Below, piece by piece: positions 23,401-34,092 of a stretch of 64,000 bases of DNA. The stretch comes from Paraconiothyrium sp. Pb-2020. Its lineage: Eukaryota; Ascomycota; Dothideomycetes; Pleosporales; Didymosphaeriaceae. The stretch covers positions 1,149,768-1,213,767 of the forward strand of contig JAJUBI010000007.1 in assembly GCA_022419385.1 (NCBI GenBank). Reading direction: 5' to 3'. Within the stretch, counting starts at the first letter, position 1, and each line of letters starts with the position of its first letter. The position numbers and the translations under genes are program-made. The notes under the pieces were generated by a model. That model saw nothing but the letters and a program-made list of their open reading frames with translations, ran no database searches and was not told the DNA's origin.

Positions 23401-23451
23401 CATAATATGATAGATTATAATAGTGGAGACTCTCCATACTATCATAGTATG
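23401..23451. repeat. Imperfect inverted repeat (hairpin)
   Basis: The outer arm CATAATATGATAG (23401-23413) pairs with CTATCATAGTATG (23439-23451) with one mismatch. The inner TGGAGA (23424-23429) pairs with TCTCCA (23431-23436) exactly. Unpaired bases lie between the two stems. The surrounding DNA is AT-rich and non-coding. Confidence 0.75.
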
Positions 23452-24164
23452 TTATCTCTGTAGTATAGAAAGTGGTCATCCAGCAACTTTGCACCCTATG
23501 CTATAACAGATAGCTAGTGAAGGGGTCTTATTGGCTGACGGAGAGGTCTCCGTGATTAGCTAAGTGAATTGAAGCTCAGGAATAATGCGCCAACATGTGT
23601 TGTCTTCATCATCATCAACTCCATCACTCAGCACCTAGCACCTACCCGTACAGTCAACTTAACAAATGTTACTACCATCTCATGCGTATGAAATTTGCCT
23701 AAATTTGAATTTTCCCTCGATATCGGGGTCGCTAAGTAGGTGGTTTAGGTGCTCGATAAGGTGTGGCTTTGCTAGGGTACGTATATCACCAAAAAATTAT
23801 ATAGATGAACATAATCTGATTCAGAAATTGGAAGTATTTGCCATCAGGCCGCAAGTTCTTAGCCAGTGAACACCCGCACCCCGTAAAAGCAAGTAAGCAC
23901 ACGGCATAGCTATCGCTTACTGCTATAGCCATTGGACTCGAGGGATAGATAGCAATAGTTATACAGACTGACTAAAGCTGAGGTCCTCACATAGAGGAGG
24001 TTAGACGCCTGGATAGACTGCCTGTTAGGTCGGCGGCAACAGATTGTATATCTGTATAAATACCCTTTACTATAAAGATGCTCGTCGCGTCCTTATGCCT
24101 CTAGGGAGGTTTTGTGACTACCATATGGGCATCAAGCCAAAAATACTGGACGTATCTCTATTCT

Positions 24165-24182
24165 CTACCTACCTACCTACCT
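24165..24182. repeat. CTAC microsatellite
   Basis: Four and a half copies of CTAC in a row. Confidence 0.9.
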
Positions 24183-24881
24183 TGCCAAATGAACAGTCAC
24201 CAATGGCTGTATGGACGTCCCCATGGCAGAATAACTGTGCTGGGCTAATTCCATCCTTTGCGTGTTAACATTGATCACTCAATTTTGCATGCAGGTACCC
24301 CATAATTAAGGCGATGATCCTTCGTCGAGCTGCAACCCGCATGATACACCCGCCTCCGTTGGCCCGCGATGACGCTTACCCTCCTCCAACTCTTCCCAGC
24401 GCTTTCACCATCGCACTTGTCTACCTAGGCCAGTATCATCGCGATCACGACCTCGATTTCGCGAGGTGCGACGTCCATTCGCTCATGTACGGCCTGGCGA
24501 ATTCCGCATGTCTTGCCTCGCTGTGCGCGCCCCCGCTCATACTTCCGTACGTGTTATGGATGGTAAAGTCGGACCCATAACGTGCGCCGGACTTCGATCA
24601 AGACGGGTGCGGCGTGTTTATGATATGTGTACAAGATGAGGAATATTTTCGTCATCTCACTGTATTGCGTAAGGACTAATGCCGGAGTGTTCGCTAGTGC
24701 ATGATATGGGCTCGTGATCATTACGAATCGCGACTGTAAATCTCGTGGTGAGATGATTTTGCGTAGTGTTGAACATGGCCGTAATTCTTGCTCCGGGTAT
24801 TACTAATGTCGGCTCCTCTACCATCCTGCTCCTTAATCACTAACAGCAGTACCCAGCCCACTACATCTTCAATTAGCTTCC

Positions 24882-25091
24882 TCACACGCAATCCAACGGG
24901 AGAGCAGAGCGTACATGGCAATCACTCCCATCCCAGCAACTCTCCTCCTTGCAGCAGTACCGGGAATGCAGCTCATTGTACGTCGCTCCCAGTTCCTGTT
25001 CCGCGTACCCGGTGGTAGGGGGAATGGCACTTGCTGTGACGCTTACTGCGAGCATCCCCATGGTAGAGAGAAGAAGTACAGGGAGGTGCAT
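24882..25091 (-). CDS. Candidate small secreted cysteine-containing protein
   Basis: A 69-codon frame from ATG 25091. The first 22 residues (MHLPVLLLSTMGMLAVSVTA) form a hydrophobic signal peptide with an A-S-A cleavage context before IPPTTGY. The mature part is about 45 aa with five cysteines, in a YCCKEESCWDGSDCH run and a final LDCV. It lies in a gene-poor, repeat-bearing stretch, the usual setting for fungal effector-like genes. There is no homology I know. An odd cysteine count and the lack of an intron leave the gene model open. Function is not assigned. Confidence 0.4.
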   Translation of the reverse strand: MHLPVLLLSTMGMLAVSVTASAIPPTTGYAEQELGATYNELHSRYCCKEESCWDGSDCHVRSALPLDCV

Positions 25092-25725
25092 TTCGAAGTT
25101 AGCAGGTGGTGTCGTGGGCGAAATTGAGCGGGCTCGGTCAAAGATGTCTGAGAGCTACGAAAACATGATAATAAAGGCGCAATATATGACTTGATAGTCG
25201 AGAAGGGTAGAGAAGGTACATCAGGTTTGTGAGGGGGAGAAGTGCACGAAGTCACACAAGCGATATGTAAGAGTGGGGCGGAGTTGGACCCCGAGTACAG
25301 CAGGCAACCTTTACATGTGTCGACCTTTGAGGGAATCAATATGCGATCTGGGTGTATTAATCCTGCATATTCGTATTCGCGGAATTAAGAGGGGCGGAGC
25401 CGAAGAGGCATAGTACTTTGCGAAGTAGGGAAGGGCGGAATAATTACATTGGCAATTGCAAGAGCGAGGCATCAGGCAGCAGCCCTTTGCCCTGTAGAAA
25501 ATTGCAGCGTGTTCCAGGACCACATTATTTGATTTCCGACACCTAAGATATGACTGCCGTTAATCGATTCAGGCCTTCTCACGGCTGATAGCAACTACAA
25601 CCGGGAGTTGCCGACTCGCATGAGTAGCCAGACGCACGCGATGCAGCCGTCAGTACGAACATGAGCATCAGGACATCAGAGCAGGTTACACCTACGTAGG
25701 GGGTCTAGGTTTGCTGCAGCTATTC
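25092..25725. other. Intergenic
   Basis: About 630 bases between two minus-strand frames. It holds the possible promoter of the small secreted protein and the 3' flank of the FAR1-like gene. Nothing else seen. Confidence 0.35.
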
Positions 25726-27312
25726 CTACTGCCCCGACAACCCGCTCCGCTCATTATACAGCGCCATGTTTGCGATTTCTAGTTGCACCCTCAAGGTCTC
25801 GTTCTCCTCGTTCTTTTTTTCGACCTCCTTGGTCCGCAAAGAAAGCGCGTACCGCAAAGTACTGACCTCCCTCCGTAATTGATCCAGTTCCGACTCTTCG
25901 CCTTCCTGTCTCGGCACATTTTCTAGCGCGGAGTTACATTGCGCTATCAGGCCGGGATCGATCTGCGCGAAGCCCCCTCGTTCCTGATTGCTATTATCTT
26001 GGGAATTTGAATGTGGATTGTGCTGACGATGACTGGACTGGGCGTGCGGAGACTCTTCCGCATCCGAGGGGTTATTTTCCTCCTCGTCAGAAACCGCGAG
26101 ATCCTCGCCTAATTGTTGACCGGCCGCCTTCCGCGCGCGCTTAATCTGGGCTCGGATGTTGTAGACGTCGCGCTTGAAGATTTGGATGCCCGGGAGCTTC
26201 CCTTCCAGAATCTTGACCGTGCGGCCAACACCGCGGTCGGGCCCTTGACCCGCAACGCCTTTGCGCAGCATCTCGTGCTCGATAATCTTCCAAACCAGAC
26301 CCCCGTTTTCCAGGCTATGACTTGTGTTCCGATCACTGCTGCCTTCTAGTGTGTTGGGGCTCTCTTCGGGCCGAACTTCCTCTCCCTGGCCTTGATCAAC
26401 GCTGCGCATCCGTAATTGTTCCCGCTCTTCCAGAGCTGTCACGCCGCCGCTGCCTACGCGACCTCCCTGCACGCCCCACGTCCTCTTTCTCTGAACTGCC
26501 CACCCTTGAGTGTCCCTTCCCTCATGATTATGTGCACCTTCGCCGACCCTCAACACCCAAAGGCCATCTTCGCCCTTCTTCGCCTCGATCCACATCTTGC
26601 ACCCCGTCTTGTAGCTTACCCTGTTCTTCCGCTTTCTTGTTTCGGGCGTCAATTTATGCGTGTTCTTAGGGGCGCCGTAGCACACACATGCGAGTTTTAT
26701 GCGGGAACGGTTCTTTGCGGTGGTGTTGATGGAAAGAGCGTAGCCGTGAGCCGAGGCGTGGGTTTGCGCGTAGGTGTGGAGCGCTTGCCAGGTACTGTGT
26801 GTAGAAGGTAGAGGTGGAAGCATGTCGAAATGGCCTGGAGGTGCGGTGTTGGGCGGTATGGGAGGTGGTGCAGCTACCGTTCTGAATTCGGAGGATGTGG
26901 AGGGACCGACAAAGTCATGGGACTCATGGTGGGCAGCTGCTGAGGCTTGAACATGAAGTCGGCTAGAATCAGGCGATAGATTCAGATCGAGACGTATGCC
27001 ACTATGGTCTGTGTGTGCGTGCTGTGAAGGTAGTGTGTGATGTTCCGGCGGTGATGACACGCCGAAGTTGGAGGTGTGGTGGTCGGCGATGGGGTCGCCA
27101 TGGTGGAAGGCGGGGTACGTAGATGTAGCACCGGGTAGGCCATGTGGCAGAGAAGCGTATGCGTCTTCAGGTATCGTGTGCGAGGGTTGGGAGTGGAGAG
27201 CAGGCCGCATTGTGGTCAACATGGGGACCAGCCGCTCCGGATCAAGATGCAGATTTGGAGCGACGTCGTCAAGAGTGAACAGCGCTAAATTTAAGGTTAA
27301 TTTAGTGCGCAT
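25726..27312 (-). CDS. FAR1/MULE-type zinc-finger DNA-binding protein, no transposase core
   Basis: An uninterrupted frame of about 528 aa; the first in-frame ATG is 27312, with a second candidate at 27222. A His/Pro-rich N-terminus leads to a FAR1-type WRKY-GCM1 finger: ALHTYAQTHASAHGYALSIN, IKLACVCYG, YKTGCKMWIEAKK and GEGAHNHEG, whose cysteines and HNH histidines are the expected zinc ligands. A conserved helical block follows (IIEHEMLRKG, PGIQIFKRDVYNIRAQIKRA). An acidic/Gln-Asn-rich stretch and a C-terminal coiled coil (LDQLRREVSTLRYALSLRTK) end the protein. The fold is shared with N-termini of Mutator-like transposases and plant FAR1/FHY3; there is no DDE domain here. An upstream exon is possible, as a TTTAG acceptor lies at the 5' end. 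Confidence 0.75.
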   Translation of the reverse strand: MRTKLTLNLALFTLDDVAPNLHLDPERLVPMLTTMRPALHSQPSHTIPEDAYASLPHGLPGATSTYPAFHHGDPIADHHTSNFGVSSPPEHHTLPSQHAHTDHSGIRLDLNLSPDSSRLHVQASAAAHHESHDFVGPSTSSEFRTVAAPPPIPPNTAPPGHFDMLPPLPSTHSTWQALHTYAQTHASAHGYALSINTTAKNRSRIKLACVCYGAPKNTHKLTPETRKRKNRVSYKTGCKMWIEAKKGEDGLWVLRVGEGAHNHEGRDTQGWAVQRKRTWGVQGGRVGSGGVTALEEREQLRMRSVDQGQGEEVRPEESPNTLEGSSDRNTSHSLENGGLVWKIIEHEMLRKGVAGQGPDRGVGRTVKILEGKLPGIQIFKRDVYNIRAQIKRARKAAGQQLGEDLAVSDEEENNPSDAEESPHAQSSHRQHNPHSNSQDNSNQERGGFAQIDPGLIAQCNSALENVPRQEGEESELDQLRREVSTLRYALSLRTKEVEKKNEENETLRVQLEIANMALYNERSGLSGQ

Positions 27313-29046
27313 GTGCAACCATCCCCACTCGTCCCACCGCAGCTGTTAAAGGTCCACCTCTTGCGCATAACTGCCACCGCCGATTGCTTTTAGCACGTAA
27401 TCTACGCTGCGATAACGTAAGGATTGAACAGGATGAGTCCCAACCCGCAGGTATAGCTACAAATCTACACCTGTTCGGCCTCAAACGCCCACGAGTCACG
27501 ACTATTGTGCATTACAAAAGTTCCTGTGCCACCTTTCCATTAAATTAATACAACTTTTATAGTATTTTAGCCGGTATATGTACTATAGGAGGCTGGACAT
27601 TGGCTTATTCACTTTAGTACCCCAAACATGATAGCTTAATGTGCTATTTAAACGTCTATCAGGCCCAAAACTCCAGCAGGACATATAGCTGGTCCCATAC
27701 TTTGCATCCGCAGAGGGAAGAGACACCGTATGAGCTGGTATTGGGCCACTCTTCGACAACCAGGCTGAGTAACAGTGACGGTATATTAGTAAATATTCAC
27801 TTCTTTTTAGTATAGCCCACGCCACAAATCTTTCGCATTGGAGAGCGCACAAGAAGAACACATCAGCTGTATTTTCTTCGGGTTTTGGGCCATCCGGATT
27901 ACTAGGAAATGAAGGCCACTACAAACGCATGAGCCTGCCGTTCACAAATTTTCAAACACAGCTCACCTAAATATGCAATCATAGCGGGTTTTCTCCATCA
28001 CAGCGAACCAAGCACCATATGAAACAACGCATAAGGTTCTATTGTACCCTTCTCGACGATTCCAGAAGAGGAAAGCTACCATAGACGCTTGGGTTACACG
28101 CTTCGTTCGTCTCAGGCAACCTGCTCTGAACATTGGCGGCTAAACTCTATGTCTCCCACAATGAGACAAGCACCATATCAATGCAACTTTCTTGGCCTTC
28201 TTGCGCATTGCTCGGTGAGCATCAAGGAAGAAAACCGGAATCGGAACATAAGAAGTTTGCGATGTCGACTTTAGCGGCCGCCACTCACACCTTCATATTC
28301 CGATGCGTTTATTTCGAGGTTGGGTTAGAAGGCAGAGATGCGGTTGAAGCTGCTTTGATAGCTTTCGAACGCGGAGATGAAGACGGCCAGTACATGCAAC
28401 CTCTTCTCGTGTTTGGAGCAGACGCTGCGTAGAAAAAGCGGAGACACTGTTTCTTCTACTTCTCATCTTGTTAACCCTTGCCTCTTCTCACACAATTACT
28501 TCTCTTCCATGCTTTGAAGCGCCACAGAAAATACAGGCATATGTAGTTGCGCGCACGTAGTGTTGATGCGAGCGAAGTAGGGTTGTACGTGGTGTTGTGT
28601 TGACACAGTTTTTATGTTAGCCTGGGCATATGCTTTTGGTGGGGAGACAGTGGAGGAAGGCGAGTAGGACGTTGTGATTATGCGTACCGAAATTTGGAGG
28701 AGACCGTGGTTCGGACATCGCCTGTTAGAGTAAACTCTGGGTAGACGGAAACGGCCTCCGTGTGTAGTAGACCTTTAGAGAATGTTTCGTAGGGAGGGCG
28801 AGAAGGCAAGCGCCACATGGAGGGGTTCCGCCTCAAGTTTCGTAAGCTCTGATAAGGTTGGGTCATGTGCGGAGCAAGCATCGCAGAGAAAGAGCGGTTT
28901 CTATAGGTCGATAAGGTGAGTCTGAACTCCTTTTGGAGGACTATCAAAACGCTGAATATTCTGATCTGCGCTGATATTCTAGATGCATGCATGTAATAAC
29001 GCCAACGCCGCGATGCTAAATGTACAATTGAACCCGTACCATGCTT
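27313..29046. other. Gene-poor stretch
   Basis: About 1.7 kb between two minus-strand genes. The first 200 bases should hold the FAR1-like promoter. 27.5-27.6 kb is AT-rich. Open frames of 90-105 codons (28133-28432 plus, 28678-28992 minus) have no recognisable domain, and I do not support them as genes. Confidence 0.4.
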
Positions 29047-30501
29047 CTATAGCTTAGACTCACTCTTCCTGAGCTCCTCTTCCAAAATCATGCCCACCGG
29101 CCCACCCCTCGACCCATCCCCTGCCCACAATTCTTCAGGCACCCTCTCCTCGGGCCATCTCCACCTCTCTTTGAACTCTTCCGGCGTACGACCCTCCACA
29201 CACTCTAGAATACTGTCTCCAATAACAGGCAAGAACTTGAATCCGTGCCCGCTGCCTCCGGTCGCCACGAACAAGCCTCTGTATTTGGGGTGGTATGTGA
29301 TCAGGAAATCGCCATCGCGGGTGTCGGTGTACCAACATATCCGTGTGGTAGTGAATGGGCGCGACGGCACGGCGAGGGAAGGATGTATGGAGTGAAGGAA
29401 CGCGTGGCACGCGCGGCGGCCTTCAGCAGGAATGATCAGGTTGGGGTCGGTGACATGTGTGTACGGCAACGACACGGTGATCGTCTCTTTGGGGTCTTGT
29501 GATTCGGGATGGGGGATAGTAGTCGGGTTCAGATATCCGTGGCCGTGTCTGGCGATCTTCAATTTCCCCCTGCTCGGCGGTATCATGAAGAGCGCATTGG
29601 ACAAGTTCAGAATTACGGGGCGGCTCGCGATTGCGGCTTCTTCCTCGGCGGTTATTGGCTTGTAACATACGACCTGCCCTGTGGATTTGCAGATGCCGCG
29701 CAGATCGATGAGGGACGCGGACCAAGCACCCGCAGAGAGGATTGTAAGATCCGCGCGGAGTTCTGAGCCGTCGCTCAAAGTGGCGCCCGAAACGATGTTC
29801 TGCTCAAAATCGAACAGCAGCTTTTTGACCGTTGCAACTACGAAGTTCACCCTGTTGAACTTGTCCACCTCCTTTCGCAGCCAGACCATCGCGCCTTCCG
29901 CATCTGCCCAACCAGAACTCCAGTTCACGTATCCCGTGCCGCCACATGTGTCGTGCTCACTGCGCCCTAAGCCGCAAACTCTTCCAATATCTTGCGCTGA
30001 GTCCAAGACTTCGATTTTGTCGAGCCCAATATTTTGTACGTTGGCTAGCGAATCGCCTACATATCGCTGCTCTGGGCCGGATGCAGTTAAGCAGAGACCT
30101 GTCTCGTGATAGTGCTCGGGGGCGAAATCGGTGCGCCAGCGGTTCTGCGCAATGGTCGCAAGGCGTGCATAGGGAGCGGCGGCATAGTCAGGGCGGATGA
30201 TGCGCGAAGAATCGACCTGCATGATATGAGCATGCGCTCGAGATTTGAACCTGCGGATTGAGCACGCGATAAGATGTGAAGGCTGCAATTCAATGTACTG
30301 CACTGGGCTGGAATCGTGAGATCATGTACTCACGCTAGAGCCGTCCGTAGAAGGGAATGAATTCCTTTCTACTACGGTGATTGAAGTGTTTCTGTATTGG
30401 GGATTCCTGCAGAGTGCCCAGGCAGTGGACAGGCCAAAAGCACCGCTTCCGATGATAAGTACGGACGATGGGACATCAAACGAGGACGTTGCGGACGCCA
30501 T
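29047..30501 (-). CDS. FAD-dependent amine oxidase of the fructosyl-amino-acid/sarcosine oxidase family
   Basis: Two exons (30501-30334 and 30216-29047; intron 117 nt) encode 445 aa, the usual amadoriase/MSOX length. The N-terminal dinucleotide-binding motif is VLIIGSGAFGLSTAWAL. The exon junction reads DGSSVDSSRIIRPDYA, a family hallmark that fixes the intron. CWYTDTRDGDFLI contains the cysteine that in this family binds FAD covalently (8-alpha-S-cysteinyl), and GGSGHGFKFLPVIG near the end closes the flavin site. It oxidises a secondary amine (sarcosine, pipecolate, saccharopine or an Amadori compound) to an imine, releasing H2O2; the exact substrate cannot be set by eye. No PTS1 is evident, as the protein ends SESKL, which only loosely resembles SKL. 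It shares a divergent promoter with OMS1. Confidence 0.88.
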
Positions 30502-30905
30502 GCTGCAGCATTAGTACATATAACCACTGCTATGATCAAGAATACACAAAACGAAAGGCAAGGTAAACACCGCGGGTGTCAAGAATAAATGAGACTTTTG
30601 GCAAGTGCTCAGGCCACCCAAGAAGGTCTCTTTGCTTTGACACCCACCATGACACAAAATTTTGAGCTTGCCCTCGTTGGTCTAATAGAAAGCGCGGAGA
30701 AGCCGATATCGCGCGAAGGGCGCGTTCGTTCTCGCGGCGGCTCTTGCCGGTATAAAATTTCGAGCTCGCTCTGGACGTTCGGACTTAAGCTTGAGCACGG
30801 ACCACCTCGGCAGACCCTGCCAGGAAGCATTCGACATAAACAACAACTCTAATTGAACATCTACGTCGCTCGTCACACGACTGTTTGCGCTTCAGTCGTG
30901 TCGAG
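30502..30905. promoter_or_regulatory. Divergent promoter region, amine oxidase/OMS1
   Basis: About 400 bases between two divergent ATGs. A TATAAAA-like element (GGTATAAAATTT) lies near 30749-30760, on the OMS1 side. No other motif named. Confidence 0.45.
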
Positions 30906-32012
30906 ATGGCCAAGCTACCCAAGATACCGAAACGAATACCGTCCAAGCCACGCGGGGCGCCCACACCTTCGTCGCGGTCACGACCGCAATATCCAGGCCC
31001 CCGTGCCATTCCACCTCAACCCACACCGAGTGAAGCGGCGAAGCGAGTTTGGGAGGAGCGCCCGCGACTATCAGATGTTCGCATGCTTTCTGAGGAGCAA
31101 AAGCGCGCACCAACATATATAAACAAAGTTCAACGATGGCGACAGATACCCATCTTCCTCGGAGGACTGACCGCGTTTGGCTTGGGACTCTATGGCGTTC
31201 AACTCTACTATTCGATTTCCAATGCCGAAGTCCCAGAGAATCTACCAGAGGACTTCATCGACCGTTTCGATAAAGAGGCAGATGGCTACGATGAGAAGGT
31301 CAACATGGCGAAAACGCTGCTCCTGCTCAACAAGCGGCGGAAGGACATGACCAGGAAGGCGCGCGGGCATGTGTTGGAAGTCGCTGTGGGTACGGGAAGG
31401 AACATACCGTTCTACCCGACTAAACAGTGCGCCACGGTGACATTGCTGGATTATAGTGCGCCTATGCTGGCTGTCGCGAAGAGGAAGTGGAAAGATACGC
31501 ATCCTGAGTACTTCAGTCGCGTCTTCTTCAAGCACCAGTCTGCTCTTGACCCTATCACGCCGCCGTTCGACGCCCAAGAGGGCTACGATACTGTGATCCA
31601 GACGATGGGCATATGCTCAACGCCAGATCCTGTGAGTCTGTTGCATAACCTGGAAGCTGCTACCAAAGAGGACGGTGGGCGGATACTGCTGCTCGAGCAC
31701 GGCAAGTCGCACTATCAGTGGCTCAACGATCTGCTTGATAAGACTGCACCGAGTCATGCTGATGCTCATGGGTGCTTTTGGAATAAGGACATCGGGAAGA
31801 TCGTCGACGAAAGCGGTCTCGAGGTCGTCAACATGAAGCGATACAATCTCGGCACGACATATTGGATAGAGCTCCGTCCAAGGAAAGGCAGGGGCTACAA
31901 ACAAGCGCCGTCAGTTTCCTATGCAGTTGTCGATGGGAATGTGAAGGCGGATGTGTCACCTACGTCCGAGTCAGTGGTTCCACAGCGGCCGTGGTGGTCC
32001 CTCTGGAGCTGA
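30906..32012 (+). CDS. OMS1: Mitochondrial methyltransferase OMS1-like
   Basis: A single exon of 368 aa from ATG 30906 (context CGAGATGGCC); an upstream non-ATG extension was ignored. The N-terminus is basic and Pro-rich (MAKLPKIPKRIPSKPRGAP), consistent with mitochondrial import. A transmembrane helix follows (IPIFLGGLTAFGLGLYGVQL). The class I SAM-binding domain has motif I ARGHVLEVAVGTGRNIPFYP, then VTLLDYSAPMLAVAKRKW and EGYDTVIQTMGICSTPDPV, with the late GGRILLLEHGKSHYQWLNDL. Yeast Oms1 is an inner-membrane methyltransferase that stabilises COX1 mRNA and suppresses oxa1 mutants (established). The substrate here is inferred to be the same or unknown. Confidence 0.88.
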   Translation: MAKLPKIPKRIPSKPRGAPTPSSRSRPQYPGPRAIPPQPTPSEAAKRVWEERPRLSDVRMLSEEQKRAPTYINKVQRWRQIPIFLGGLTAFGLGLYGVQLYYSISNAEVPENLPEDFIDRFDKEADGYDEKVNMAKTLLLLNKRRKDMTRKARGHVLEVAVGTGRNIPFYPTKQCATVTLLDYSAPMLAVAKRKWKDTHPEYFSRVFFKHQSALDPITPPFDAQEGYDTVIQTMGICSTPDPVSLLHNLEAATKEDGGRILLLEHGKSHYQWLNDLLDKTAPSHADAHGCFWNKDIGKIVDESGLEVVNMKRYNLGTTYWIELRPRKGRGYKQAPSVSYAVVDGNVKADVSPTSESVVPQRPWWSLWS

Positions 32013-34092
32013 GCGATCACTGCATGCTAGCCGCGCAGCTGCAAGCATCAACAAAGGGATGCGTGGATGCACCGGAAACAAGACATTTCAAATGTTCGAC
32101 TGTACAACTACGACGCGATACATACCTGCGGAGACAGCTCCATTGAGCTGTTTTCGACTTGGTGGAGAAGGTGCGGGTGAGGGGTAAATGGCCCCGATGA
32201 GAACATGGTTACAATGAAGCGAGAGAGATCTTAGATCTTCTCCATAATCCAACCAATAATGAAGCCATTACTTGGGCGGGCTGCCCACCACTTGCTCCAT
32301 ACGACCCAGTACCGCCGTTGGCGCGGACGCTGCTGATGGCTTCTGATTATGGCTCACACCACGGTAATGGCGACACAGCTCAGCAGCTCAAGAGCAGACA
32401 GGAGACAGCGCATGCAGTGAGTGGCTGGCCTGCCTCCCTGCAGCTGACATGCATGACTCGCCTGCTCTTTGTCTCTCGGTCTTTATGGATACGTAGCAAG
32501 CAAACGGCGCGGTGGCCCAGAGCTTCGTGACATGCGCAGGTCGCCAGCGGAGGTGCACCCGCATCCGAAGCGTGCTGGTAGCTCCTGGAGCGCGCGACAC
32601 GGTTGACCTTCCCACATGCACCTCCCAACCCCACAAATCTGACGATGCAAGCAGGCGCCTTGTGTGATGCAGGGCGCTCGATGGGGAATGGATGCGCAGC
32701 GATTCGCAAGGGGCAACGAGTGGGCTCGCGTGCGTTGTCATAAGCGATGGATGCACCGGCTCGTGAAACAAGGATGCTTTCCAGAACAAGACGCAAGGAG
32801 CTGGCCGTTTCGGACGGCGTCAATCGCACCACTGCTGTCGCGCCCCATGCAAGACGCGGACGGTGCGCTTCCGCGGGTTCATGCTCGGGGGCGCGCAGGC
32901 GTATCGTCTTCCACAGCATGTGTTACGGAAGAAGTCGGCATATGCGGCGCCGTTTGCGGTGGGTAGAGCCGAGGAGCCAGCTGATTTTTAAAATTCTCTA
33001 GCAGAAAAAAGTTATAGCTCACCGCCCGTCGTCGACCCGGCACGGCGTTCAGGGCTAAATTATCCAAAGCCTGGTTGTCAGACAGGGCTACCCCTGCGCG
33101 ACCGAAGATCGAGAGGATGCAACACCAATATCATCACAGCGGCGCAAACCTGCCTGTTTGGATGTCCGAGGCGGTCAGCAGAGCGATCTCCACGGCCTCA
33201 TCAATCTAGACGTTTGAAGTGACGACATGCTCGACAGCCTCGCGGTGCCAGACGTCTTGTTCAGCTGTGGCCACCATAGAGCTCGCGGCGAAGCAACGAG
33301 AGTGCCCCTCAGCGGACGCCAGCAGAGCCGGGCGCATACGTACACATACTATTGTGCAGGTACTGCGTATTAGCGCAGACGGGTGCAGCTTCGGAGACGA
33401 CAGCTCGTGGGCGCCGTATCGATAGAGGCGCATGGGATACAAAGTTTGGTGTTCTTGGAGTGCTTTTTGGGCCGTCTAGCCACAGTCCGGTGAGCCCTGC
33501 CAATCACAGCAGGCCCGTTCAACGCCAACAGCCTCTAAAAAAGGATGCTGTCATATCTCGGTCCCTCCAGTCAGGACATCCCTGAAATACATTCACTGCG
33601 CACGGCCTTCGTCCCTCGCCCTCTTGAAACCGTCCCGCTCCACTCCACTCCCTCATCTCTCACGACATCCCCTCCAAACCCATTCAGGGACCAAGAGTAA
33701 TCCATCTGGGCTGCATCCTCCTGTTGTCTGCTCGTTACGAAAGCATCGCAGGTGTAATCGTAGGCAGCACTCGGCCCCTTTGTCCGCGTCGGCGCATCCC
33801 ACTCAGGAGGCGACAGCAGGCTTCACCTGGACGCACTCATATACACACGACGGCTGGGCTGGTCGTGCATCCCACCATCTTTATTTATTGGGCACACCAA
33901 CTTTTGGGCTTGAGCAGGCAGAAGTCAGCGGTAGACGGTTCAGGCAAGGAAGGGCCACTGCACTGCATTCCGTGTCCAATCACAGCCACTGGTATTCCTA
34001 GCACAACAATTCGCATCCCTCGCCCCGAGATTCATCCTCTCCTACAGCCGCCAGCAGCCTGCGTGCTCGCACACTTCGACTACTACTACACC
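32013..34092. other. Long intergenic stretch and likely 5' leader of the GDS1-type gene
   Basis: About 2.1 kb without a supported gene. Open frames up to about 180 codons near 32.4-32.9 kb overlap on both strands and read as Arg/Ser/Ala-rich chance translation. From about 33.6 kb the plus strand is C/T-rich, as in a long fungal promoter or 5' UTR leading to ATG 34093. Confidence 0.4.

Larger units (their letters stand above)
22257..24881. other. Gene-poor, partly AT-rich stretch with small repeats
   Basis: About 2.6 kb without a supported gene. 22.46-22.56 kb holds C/T-rich and 15-bp tandem repeats. 23.38-24.20 kb is AT-rich with hairpin-forming sequence and a CTAC microsatellite. A short open frame at 24314-24580 (88 codons, plus) starts at an ATG but shows no domain or signal. 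No transposase fragment or long terminal repeat was recognised. Confidence 0.45.
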
